Positions 1 through 6,257 of a stretch of DNA of 7,829 nt are shown here, one piece after another. Source of the stretch: an uncultured Muribaculaceae bacterium (GTDB lineage Bacteria > Bacteroidota > Bacteroidia > Bacteroidales > Muribaculaceae). Below the pieces are notes generated by a model. That model was not told the DNA's origin, did no database searches, and was given only the letters and a program-made list of their open reading frames with translations. The stretch's first letter is position 1. Each line of letters begins with the position of its first letter. Made by a program: the position numbers and the translations under genes. The DNA is taken from the NCBI GenBank assembly GCA_910584735.1, contig CAJUBM010000126.1, forward strand, positions 1-7,829, given 5' to 3'.

Positions 1-41
1 CACCAGTAGAACAAAGGCCGTGGTTAGTAAGGAAATTAACG

Positions 42-98
42 GCTCCGCCTCTCCGGGTGGCCTGCCGTCCCGGAGGTCCGGCGCCACTACCATCCGGC
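42..98 (-). repeat. 57-bp dispersed repeat, copy 1 (REP-like)
   Basis: Read on the minus strand this matches copies 2 and 4 except for one base near the GGAGC end (CCGGAGAGG here, CCGAAGAGG there). It begins GCCGGATGGTAG and ends GGCGGAGC. The GTAG is followed by an imperfect hairpin: GTGGC and GCCG pair with CGGC and GCCAC, leaving a two-base AG bulge. Outside the GCCGG end, the flank reads TTTTATTG plus two bases on the minus strand, matching the flanks of copies 2 and 4. It lies about 35 bases beyond the terminator of the mdh-thioredoxin operon. I see no gene in 1-41; it may be the spacer of a pair whose other half lies left of the window. Confidence 0.9.
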
Positions 99-132
99 AG
101 CAATAAAATCGTTGCTAATGGACAACAAATAA

Positions 133-166
133 GCCGGTGTGTCAAAATGCGCTTTGACACACCGGC
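133..166 (-). terminator. Intrinsic terminator of the mdh-thioredoxin operon
   Basis: A perfect 14-bp stem (133-146 with 153-166, starting GCCGGTGTG) closes a six-base loop, ATGCGC. On the minus strand it is followed by the T-rich stretch TTATTTGTTG. It starts 31 bases after the thioredoxin stop codon. The plus-strand exit (CTATGTTTGTTATG) is also fairly T-rich, so it may stop transcription from both sides. Confidence 0.88.
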
Positions 167-197
167 CTATGTTTGTTATGGGGTTAACCTTTGCGGG

Positions 198-668
198 TTA
201 TTTCAGCAGTTCGGAAACAGAGGCAGCAAACTCCTCTTTTGTCTGCAATCCGGCTTTCGAGGTTACGTTGGCCCCGTCAGCAGGGATATAAACCACCAAA
301 GGAATGGATGTGGCGTTATATTCGGCAGCAAGTTCGGGATGAACATCAACATCCACGCTGTAGAACAGCGCCTTACCTGCATTTTCGGCAGCTACCTCTT
401 CAAAGGTCGGAGCGAACATCTTGCAGGGGCCGCACCATGTGGCATTGAAATCAATAACCACAGGTTTGCCCGAAGTCAGGTCGAGCGACTGCCCCTTGGC
501 AAGTTCTATCACGGCGGCAGGAGCCTCGTCAACCGATTCGGCAGCCACCTCGGTAGAATCAGCCGAAGAAGCTGCAACTTCCCGGTTTTTGTCTTTCGAG
601 CCGCAGGCCGTAGCCAAGGAGAGAATGGCTACCGTAGCCAAAGGCATCAATAAACGGAATACTCGCAT
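198..668 (-). CDS. Thioredoxin-like lipoprotein
   Basis: A 156-aa envelope thioredoxin-fold protein, likely a thiol-disulfide oxidoreductase on the periplasmic side of a membrane. The N-terminus (MRVFRLLMPLATVAILSLATAC) is a lipoprotein signal with a plausible lipobox ATAC, making C22 the lipidated residue. A low-complexity Ala/Ser/Glu linker covers about 25-55. The thioredoxin domain follows at about 57-156, with the active site WCGPC at 78-82 and the cis-proline in TSIP at P123. Both catalytic cysteines are present. The residues after C22 (GSKDK) do not look like the acidic surface-export signal of Bacteroides lipoproteins, so I favour periplasmic anchoring (inference). The ATG lies 12 bases after the mdh stop, so the gene is probably co-transcribed with mdh. 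The redox partner is not apparent from the context. Confidence 0.92.
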   Translation of the reverse strand: MRVFRLLMPLATVAILSLATACGSKDKNREVAASSADSTEVAAESVDEAPAAVIELAKGQSLDLTSGKPVVIDFNATWCGPCKMFAPTFEEVAAENAGKALFYSVDVDVHPELAAEYNATSIPLVVYIPADGANVTSKAGLQTKEEFAASVSELLK

Positions 669-680
669 AGCAGGCCGATA

Positions 681-1616
681 TTAGAGAGCGCCCTTGAGAG
701 CCTCGTTGGTTTTGTGAACGGCGGCTGCGCTGGCAGCGAAGAGAGCCTTTTCTTCCTCGTTGAGGTCGAATTCAACAATCTTCTCGATACCGTTGCGACC
801 TATGATAGCGGGAACGCCGATGCAGAGATCCTTCTCGCCGTATTCCCCTTCGAGGAGGCATGAGCAGGAAATCATACGTTTCTGGTCGCCAAGCACAGCG
901 CCTACCATCTGGGCTGCAGCCGCACCGGGAGCATACCATGCGGAAGTGCCGAGAAGTTTCGTGAGGGTCGCACCGCCTACCATGGTGTCTGCAGCAACCT
1001 TGTCAAGCTGCTCGGCGGGGATGAGCGACGAAACGGGGATGCCACGGTATGCGGCGAAGCGTTTCAGAGGAATCATGGTGGTGTCGCCGTGACCGCCGAT
1101 TACGATACCTTCAACCTCGGTAGCATTTGCATCGAGTGCGCAGCTGAGGAAATATTTGAAGCGGGCGCTGTCAAGTGCGCCGCCCATACCGATGATGCGG
1201 TTCTTGGGAAGACCCGAGATTTTGTGGATCAGGTATGTCATAGTATCCATCGGGTTGGCAACGCAGATGATGATGGCGTTGGGAGAGTGGGCCAGGACGC
1301 TGTCGGTAACCGACTTCACAATCTTGGCGTTTACGCCGATAAGCTCCTCGCGTGTCATACCCGGCTTACGGGGAACGCCCGAAGTGATTACAACCACGTC
1401 GGAATTCTCTGTTGCGGCATAGTCGTTGGTAACGCCTTTGAGACGGCTCTGGAGATGCAGGATATTGGCGGTCTGCATGATATCCATAGCCTTACCCTCG
1501 GAAACGCCCTCCTTAATATCGATGAGAACTACTTCGTCAGCAATCTGGCTGGTTACCAAAACGTTGGCGGTGGTTGCGCCTACATTGCCGGCGCCTACGA
1601 CTGTAACTTTTGACAT
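681..1616 (-). CDS. mdh: Malate dehydrogenase (NAD-dependent, LDH-like type)
   Basis: A 311-aa cytosolic enzyme that interconverts malate and oxaloacetate with NAD(H). In Bacteroidales it typically runs in the reductive branch of the TCA pathway leading to succinate and propionate (family knowledge). The N-terminal Rossmann fold has GAGNVG at 8-13, and D33 after the second strand favours NAD over NADP. R83 in VPRKPGMTR is the residue that selects malate over lactate (lactate dehydrogenase has Gln there), with R89 as second substrate arginine. N121 is in VANP, the catalytic pair is D149 (LDSAR, with R152) and H176 (GGHGD). Length is normal and no key residue is missing. The ATG at 1616 fits the start of the Rossmann strand. 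No Shine-Dalgarno sequence is visible. It is the first gene of an operon with the thioredoxin lipoprotein. Confidence 0.97.
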   Translation of the reverse strand: MSKVTVVGAGNVGATTANVLVTSQIADEVVLIDIKEGVSEGKAMDIMQTANILHLQSRLKGVTNDYAATENSDVVVITSGVPRKPGMTREELIGVNAKIVKSVTDSVLAHSPNAIIICVANPMDTMTYLIHKISGLPKNRIIGMGGALDSARFKYFLSCALDANATEVEGIVIGGHGDTTMIPLKRFAAYRGIPVSSLIPAEQLDKVAADTMVGGATLTKLLGTSAWYAPGAAAAQMVGAVLGDQKRMISCSCLLEGEYGEKDLCIGVPAIIGRNGIEKIVEFDLNEEEKALFAASAAAVHKTNEALKGAL

Positions 1617-1671
1617 AGTGGTATGATAATAGATTTTTAGTTGTTCGATATATCCTTTGGATTGGATATTG

Positions 1672-1679
1672 CAAAAATA
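1672..1679 (-). promoter_or_regulatory. Putative -7 box of the mdh promoter
   Basis: The minus strand reads TATTTTTG, a full match to the Bacteroidetes -7 consensus TAnnTTTG. Transcription would begin near 1665, giving a 5' untranslated leader of about 50 nt before the mdh ATG at 1616. I see no TTTG at the expected -33 distance, so the promoter may depend on an activator. The palindrome at 1708-1733 is suitably placed for one. Confidence 0.55.
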
Positions 1680-1707
1680 CGCATTAATTTTGAATTGCAG
1701 GCGCTTA

Positions 1708-1733
1708 TGTGAAAATTAACATAAATTTTCACA
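1708..1733. promoter_or_regulatory. AT-rich palindrome between GH3 gene and mdh
   Basis: Perfect 10-bp arms, TGTGAAAATT (1708-1717) and AATTTTCACA (1724-1733), surround a six-base loop, AACATA. It lies 10 bases after the GH3 stop codon and is centred about 40 bases upstream of the mdh -7 box. No T-run follows on the minus strand (ATAAGCGCC), so it is a poor intrinsic terminator. An operator for mdh, or a weak transcript-end hairpin for the GH3 gene, are both possible. The same half-site recurs at 7661-7691. Confidence 0.5.
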
Positions 1734-1743
1734 CAATCCCGGC

Positions 1744-3978
1744 CTATTTCAATGTAAAAGTGGCCGAACGACCTTTCGCACCGGCCGACGGAGCCGCCGT
1801 CACGGTGAAACGTCCGGGCTCGGCAACCCATGCTGCCTTAGCCTCGTCATAGAACGACAGGTCGGGCTTCCTTACGGTAAAGGTCACGGTCTTGGTCTCG
1901 CCGGGGGCAAGCACTATTTTCTCAAAACCTTTGAGTTCCTTGGCCGGGCGCTCTACAGATGCCTTTTGGTCAGAAACGTAGAACTGCACCGTCTCTGCAC
2001 CCTCGCGTGAGCCGGTATTCGTCACCGGGATAGTGAAAGTTATCTCACCGTCAGCATCCATCTCCTTTGCAGAGGCCGTCATGGGGCCGTATTCAAAGGT
2101 TGTGTAGCTCAGCCCGTAGCCGAACGGGAAGAGGGGTTTGATTTTCTTGGTGCCGTACCAGCGGTAGCCCACCAGCACACCCTCCGTATAGTCGATATCG
2201 TAGATGTCGGAATCCTCGCGCTTTATACCCGGATATGCCTTCTCGCCAAAAGCGGCAGCAGGGGTATCGGCAAGACGCACCGGGAAGGTAAACGGCAGAC
2301 GTCCCGAGGGGTTCACCTTGCCGAAGATTATATCGGCAATGGAATTTCCGGCCTCGGAGCCGAGATACCACGCCTGCATCACTGCGGGTACCTCCTTTAT
2401 CCACGGCATCGCAACGGCGTTGCCAGAGATATTCACCATAACGATATTGGGATTAACTTTGGCAATCTCCGCGATGAGGGAATCCTGTCCGTAGGGAAGC
2501 GTGATGTCGGGTCGGTCGGAATCCTCGCAATCGTTGTGGGGATTCTTATTGAGACCACCCACGAATATCACCACGTCGACGTCACGTGCCATGGCAACGG
2601 CCTCATCAGCCAGTTCCTTATCAGAACGCGGGTCGGATATGTCCTGGGCCGGAAGACCGTCCTGGTCGCCACGCACCTCCGATTTATAACCACGCGCATA
2701 GGCTACCGCGTTGTTCCCTGCGGCGGCACGGATACCGTCAAGGGGAGACACCTCGCGCTGCACCTTAAGCTGCGACGAGCCGCCCCCGACCGTCATCATC
2801 TTTATGGCGTTCTCACCCACGACGAGGATTTTCTTCCCTGCCGCCGAGTCGAGCGGAAGCAGAGAGCCGTTGTTCTGCAACAGCACGATAGCATCAGAGC
2901 CGATGCGCCGCGCAGCCTCATAATGCTCCGGCGAGAGGAACGAACCGTAACCACCCACAGGGCTCATGGCCGTGCGGAAGATAGTGCGCAGCACTCGCCT
3001 TACCTTGTCGTCAAGTTCGGCAGTCCCGACCTTCCCCTCCTTTATCAGCTTAAGGTAGGGCTGGGCCAGATAATAATTGTCGTAGGCATTTGCCAAACCT
3101 GAGGTAAGGCCGTTGGTCCATGAGCCGAATTCCATATCCAACCCGTTTGCGATGGCCTGAGGGGTGTCGTGGCAGCCGCCCCAGTCGGAGACAACAGCAC
3201 CGTCAAATCCCCATTCACCTTTCAGAATATCGTTGAGTGTCCGTTTGTTATGGCACAGATGCTCGTCCTGATAAAGATTGTAGGCACCCATAATAGTCCA
3301 CAGACCCGAGTCGACTGCGGCCTTGAAAGCCGGCAGATAAATCTCGCGCAAGGCACGGTCTGACACATGCACATTTGACGTATGGCGGTTTATCTCATTA
3401 TTGTTGAGCGCATAGTGCTTCAGACAGGCAGCTACGCCGTTCTGCTGAACCCCATTGATATACGGCACCACCATTACCGATGCCAGATAGGGATCCTCCC
3501 CCATATATTCGAAATTACGTCCGTTCAGTGGCGTACGGTAGATGTTCACCCCGGGGCCGAGAAGAATGTCCTTGCCGCGATAGCGGGCTTCCTCACCTAT
3601 CACATTCCCATAGAGCAGCGACAGAGCCGGATCCCAGGTAGCGGCAAGAGCCGTGAGCGCCGGGAAGGCCACACACGAATCATTAGTAAAACCGGCCTGG
3701 TTCCAGTCGTCCCAGAACACCTCGGGGCGTACACCGTGAGGGCCGTCCGAGGTCCACACGTCAGGGATTCCCAGACGAGGTACACCACGTGACGAGAATT
3801 TCGATTGTGCGTGTATAACGGCAATCTTCTCCTCGGTGGTCATCCGGGAGAGAGCATCCTCCACACGCTGCTCCAACGGCGCCTCCGGGTCAAGATACAC
3901 CCGTGACGGCTCCTTGGCGGTAACGGCCGAGACTGCCGCCAGACACCCGGCGGCAAGAATAAGGTTTCGCAATATCAT
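1744..3978 (-). CDS. GH3 family beta-glycosidase (beta-glucosidase-like), exported
   Basis: A 744-aa exported glycoside hydrolase of the three-domain GH3 type, probably removing terminal beta-linked glucose or xylose from oligosaccharides in the periplasm. Residues 1-21 form a signal peptide (likely cut after VTA). The catalytic barrel is at about 30-340 with SDGPHGVR (77-84), KHYALNNNE (K187, H188) and nucleophile D265 in VVSDWGG. The alpha/beta domain at about 360-600 carries ExxDR (485-489); E485 is the candidate acid/base, and NPSGRLPFTFP follows at 556-566. FPFGYGLSYTTF (617-628) leads into a C-terminal fibronectin-III-like domain (about 640-742). Length and order match BglX-type enzymes. 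Exact substrate cannot be read from the sequence. It starts 24 bases after the ABC transporter stop and is probably co-transcribed with it. No SusC/SusD pair is nearby, so this is not a classical polysaccharide utilisation locus within the window. Confidence 0.94.
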   Translation of the reverse strand: MILRNLILAAGCLAAVSAVTAKEPSRVYLDPEAPLEQRVEDALSRMTTEEKIAVIHAQSKFSSRGVPRLGIPDVWTSDGPHGVRPEVFWDDWNQAGFTNDSCVAFPALTALAATWDPALSLLYGNVIGEEARYRGKDILLGPGVNIYRTPLNGRNFEYMGEDPYLASVMVVPYINGVQQNGVAACLKHYALNNNEINRHTSNVHVSDRALREIYLPAFKAAVDSGLWTIMGAYNLYQDEHLCHNKRTLNDILKGEWGFDGAVVSDWGGCHDTPQAIANGLDMEFGSWTNGLTSGLANAYDNYYLAQPYLKLIKEGKVGTAELDDKVRRVLRTIFRTAMSPVGGYGSFLSPEHYEAARRIGSDAIVLLQNNGSLLPLDSAAGKKILVVGENAIKMMTVGGGSSQLKVQREVSPLDGIRAAAGNNAVAYARGYKSEVRGDQDGLPAQDISDPRSDKELADEAVAMARDVDVVIFVGGLNKNPHNDCEDSDRPDITLPYGQDSLIAEIAKVNPNIVMVNISGNAVAMPWIKEVPAVMQAWYLGSEAGNSIADIIFGKVNPSGRLPFTFPVRLADTPAAAFGEKAYPGIKREDSDIYDIDYTEGVLVGYRWYGTKKIKPLFPFGYGLSYTTFEYGPMTASAKEMDADGEITFTIPVTNTGSREGAETVQFYVSDQKASVERPAKELKGFEKIVLAPGETKTVTFTVRKPDLSFYDEAKAAWVAEPGRFTVTAAPSAGAKGRSATFTLK

Positions 3979-4002
3979 GTCAGATCTTTATGTTAAGTTT
4001 GT

Positions 4003-5829
4003 TCAGAATTTCTGCATATCGACCAGATGGCGGTAATAGCCATCCATGCCCATAAGGGTTTCATGGTTGCCCGCTTCGACTATGCGCCCCTCGTGGAGCA
4101 CACATATTATGTCGGCGTTGCGTATCGTGGATAGGCGGTGGGCTATCACCAGGGTGGTGCGCCCCTTCATCAGGCGGTCAAGAGCCTCCTGTACGAGTTT
4201 CTCGCTCTCCGTGTCAAGTGCCGAGGTGGCCTCGTCAAGAATCAGCACCGGGGGATTTTTGAGTATGGCGCGGGCTATGGATATACGCTGGCGCTGCCCC
4301 CCGGACAGTCGGCATCCACGGTCGCCTATGTTGGTGTCATATCCCTGCTCGGTCTCGCGGATGAAACCGTCGGCATTGGCTATGCGGGCGGCCTCCTCAA
4401 CCAGATCCGGCGTGGCGTTATCCACGCCGAACGCTATATTGTTGAAAAAGGAATCGTTGAAGAGTATGGCCTCCTGGTTCACATTTCCCATAAGGGAACG
4501 GAGGTCGTGCACACGCAGCCGGCGGATATCCACCCCGTCAATCAATATGGCGCCGCTGTTCACATCGTAAAATCTCGGCAGCAGGTCGGCCATCGTGGAC
4601 TTGCCCGACCCTGACTGCCCTACAAGAGCCACCGTGGCGCCTGCCGGGATTTTCAGGCTCACGTTGTGGAGAACCGGTGTCTCGCCGTAGCGGAAGGTGA
4701 CATCGCGGTACTCTATCTCTCCCTTGAACCGGGCCATCTCCACAGGCACAACGGGATCTTTTATCGGATTCCGGGCCGACAGTATCTTATCCACGCGGAC
4801 CATCGATGCCAGCCCCTTCTGTATGGCATACATGGCTTTCGACAATTCCTTGGCGGGGTTTATGATGGAATAGAAAATCACCATGTAGTAGATGAACGAG
4901 GCGGCGTTCATCGAAGACATCCCGGTAAGTATCAGCGAACCGCCGAACCACAGCACTATGGCTATGGCCGTGGTGCCGAGGAACTCGCTCATCGGGTGTG
5001 CAAGCTGCTGGCGCCGCGCTATGCGGTTCGACAGGTTGTAGAACACCCGGTTCTCGCGATGGAAACGCCCCCGAACTTTCGCCTCTGCATTGAAAGCCTT
5101 TATAATCCTCAGGCCGCCGAGACATTCCTCTATATTCGACATAAGCAACCCCCACTGGTTCTGCTGCTCCAGCGATTTGCGTTTCAACGCTTTTCCCACG
5201 CGCCCCATAGCCACTCCGGCCAGGGGAAGCAGCACCAGCACGAACACCGTAAGCTGCCACGATATGGCTATCATCATACCGAGGCACACCAGTATCATTA
5301 CCGGGTTCTTGAACATCATGTCAAGCGAGGCCATAATAGAGTTCTCTATCTCGGCCACATCACCTGTCATACGGGCCATAACGTCCCCTTTGCGCTCACC
5401 GGTGAAGAACCCGATGGGAAGCGACACCATCTTGTCGAACATCGAGTTGCGTATGTCGCGCACAATGCCGTTGCGCATCGGAATGATGAAATATGATGCC
5501 AGATAAGTAACGCCTGTTTTCAGCGCCGTCATCACCACGAGCAGTCCGGCCAACGCCGCCAATGCCGCACCGGGGCCGTAGTAGCTGATAATCTCCTGTG
5601 TGTAATAATAAAAATTATTGATAACCACATCCTTCAGCGACGCGCTTCCGGGAGCCATATAGGCATACGCAGCCTCCTTCACCTTGAAAAGCATCTCAAG
5701 GATAGGGATAATCACGGCGAACGAGAACAGCGTCAGTATCGCCGACAGGATATTGAAAAATATATTTAGTACGAGATACTTCTTATACGGCGGGACGAAC
5801 CTGCGGAGCATCTCAAAAAAGTCTTTCAT
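4003..5829 (-). CDS. ABC exporter, MsbA/MdlB-like half-transporter (fused TMD-NBD)
   Basis: A 608-aa inner-membrane protein of the type I exporter family, expected to work as a homodimer that moves a lipid, peptide or drug-like substrate outward using ATP. The transmembrane domain covers about 15-330, with helices near 17-48, 86-118, 173-208 and 285-325. The nucleotide-binding domain covers about 370-608. All its motifs are intact: Walker A GQSGSGKST (404-412), Q-loop Q452, signature LSGGQ (508-512), Walker B VLILDEA with catalytic E533, D-loop SALD (536-539) and switch H564. No peptidase domain precedes the membrane part, which argues against a bacteriocin exporter. MsbA-like lipid A flippase is one possibility, but Bacteroidales carry several paralogs and the substrate is open. 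It is the first gene of a likely operon with the GH3 enzyme, preceded by a promoter box at 5864-5871. Confidence 0.93.
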   Translation of the reverse strand: MKDFFEMLRRFVPPYKKYLVLNIFFNILSAILTLFSFAVIIPILEMLFKVKEAAYAYMAPGSASLKDVVINNFYYYTQEIISYYGPGAALAALAGLLVVMTALKTGVTYLASYFIIPMRNGIVRDIRNSMFDKMVSLPIGFFTGERKGDVMARMTGDVAEIENSIMASLDMMFKNPVMILVCLGMMIAISWQLTVFVLVLLPLAGVAMGRVGKALKRKSLEQQNQWGLLMSNIEECLGGLRIIKAFNAEAKVRGRFHRENRVFYNLSNRIARRQQLAHPMSEFLGTTAIAIVLWFGGSLILTGMSSMNAASFIYYMVIFYSIINPAKELSKAMYAIQKGLASMVRVDKILSARNPIKDPVVPVEMARFKGEIEYRDVTFRYGETPVLHNVSLKIPAGATVALVGQSGSGKSTMADLLPRFYDVNSGAILIDGVDIRRLRVHDLRSLMGNVNQEAILFNDSFFNNIAFGVDNATPDLVEEAARIANADGFIRETEQGYDTNIGDRGCRLSGGQRQRISIARAILKNPPVLILDEATSALDTESEKLVQEALDRLMKGRTTLVIAHRLSTIRNADIICVLHEGRIVEAGNHETLMGMDGYYRHLVDMQKF

Positions 5830-5863
5830 CTGCCAAGGGTCTGCGGTAAGGCGTTTTATTTTG

Positions 5864-5871
5864 CAAAGTTA
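5864..5871 (-). promoter_or_regulatory. Putative -7 box of the ABC exporter-GH3 operon
   Basis: The minus strand reads TAACTTTG, a full match to TAnnTTTG. It would start transcription about 25-30 nt before the ATG at 5829. The nearest upstream TTTG is only 13 bases away, too close for a normal -33 element, so the promoter call rests on the -7 box alone. The C-rich stretch at 5880-5925 upstream holds nothing I can name. Confidence 0.5.
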
Positions 5872-5985
5872 TGAAATTTCCCCCAAACCATACCTCACGC
5901 CCCCAACCGAAAACCCCGCCGTTAAGATTCCATAACATTCTCCCCTAAAAGTAAACCTTAATTATCCGTGCTAACTTTTCTTGTA

Positions 5986-6042
5986 GCCGGATGGTAGTGG
6001 CGCCGGACCTCCGGGACGGCAGGCCACCCGAAGAGGCGGAGC
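5986..6042 (+). repeat. 57-bp dispersed repeat, copy 2 (REP-like)
   Basis: Identical over all 57 bases to copy 4. GTAG lies at 5994-5997. The hairpin pairs 5997-6001 with 6023-6027 and 6002-6005 with 6017-6020, leaving bulge AG (6021-6022) and an 11-base loop that contains a small CCGG/TCCGG self-complement. The preceding bases TAACTTTTCTTG plus three (5972-5985) are nearly the same as before copy 4, so the conserved unit extends beyond the core. It lies upstream of the ABC exporter promoter. Confidence 0.92.
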
Positions 6043-6110
6043 TTTGTAACCCTGCGACTTGAAGGTATAGCGTTTTGAAAGAATAATGAGAGTTGCTTTA
6101 TGGTGGTTTC

Positions 6111-6167
6111 GCTCCGCCTCTCCGGGTGGCCTGCCGTCCCGGAGGTCCGGCGCCACTGCCATCCGGC
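6111..6167 (-). repeat. 57-bp dispersed repeat, copy 3 (REP-like)
   Basis: Read on the minus strand, it differs from copies 2 and 4 at two positions: the tetranucleotide is GCAG instead of GTAG, and near the far end it has CCGGAGAGG rather than CCGAAGAGG, as copy 1 does. The hairpin arms are unchanged. The flank outside the GCCGG end reads CTTTTGTGTG on the minus strand, a degenerate version of the TTTTnTTG flank of the other copies. It lies downstream of the terminator of the BspA-like gene. Confidence 0.92.
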
Positions 6168-6204
6168 CACACAAAAGCCACCATCGTCAAAAGCGTTATA
6201 TGAC

Positions 6205-6245
6205 AAAAGCGGCGAATCAAAAAAGAATTTTGAAACGCCGCTTTT
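6205..6245 (-). terminator. Hairpin terminator after the BspA-like gene
   Basis: A perfect 10-bp arm pair (6205-6214 AAAAGCGGCG with 6236-6245 CGCCGCTTTT) continues, after an AA/AA internal loop, into a second 6-bp stem (TCAAAA 6217-6222 with TTTTGA 6228-6233). On the minus strand the outer stem ends in TTTT, as in an intrinsic terminator. It begins 12 bases after the stop codon at 6258. Confidence 0.82.
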
Positions 6246-6257
6246 ATTGTATCCATA

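Larger units (their letters stand above)
5986..6167. other. Head-to-head inverted pair of 57-bp repeats (REPIN-like)
   Basis: Copies 2 and 3 face each other with their GGAGC ends inward, separated by a 68-nt spacer (6043-6110). The arms agree at 55 of 57 positions, so the whole 182-bp unit could fold into a long hairpin as RNA or single-stranded DNA. It occupies the middle of the 428-base gap between the ABC exporter start and the BspA-like gene. I see no gene in the gap; the rest is the exporter promoter, a C-rich stretch and the terminator at 6205-6245. Organisation as a mobile doublet is inferred from the structure. Confidence 0.6.

Noticed and set aside
57..653. 198-aa plus-strand reading frame starting in repeat copy 1 and running antisense to the thioredoxin gene
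   Set aside because: Its start lies in the repeat and the rest is the complement of a clear thioredoxin lipoprotein. No signal or domain is seen.
1708..1733. CRP-type site, because of TGTGA and TCACA ends
   Set aside because: The classical site is TGTGA-N6-TCACA; here the two halves are 16 bases apart, and in the 7661-7691 palindrome they are inverted. I keep it only as an unassigned palindrome.
1637..1831. 64-aa minus-strand frame across the GH3 stop and the mdh promoter
   Set aside because: It overlaps the GH3 C-terminus out of frame and covers the mdh -7 box and the palindrome. Nothing supports translation.
3943..3978. Lipoprotein signal in the GH3 protein (AAGC at residues 9-12)
   Set aside because: The cysteine is too close to the start to leave a normal hydrophobic core, and the core continues past it to a good signal peptidase I site after VTA at 19-21.
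4666..5496. 276-aa plus-strand frame antisense to the ABC exporter
   Set aside because: It is a shadow of a gene whose every catalytic motif is intact. The antisense product has a His/Arg-rich composition and no recognisable domain.
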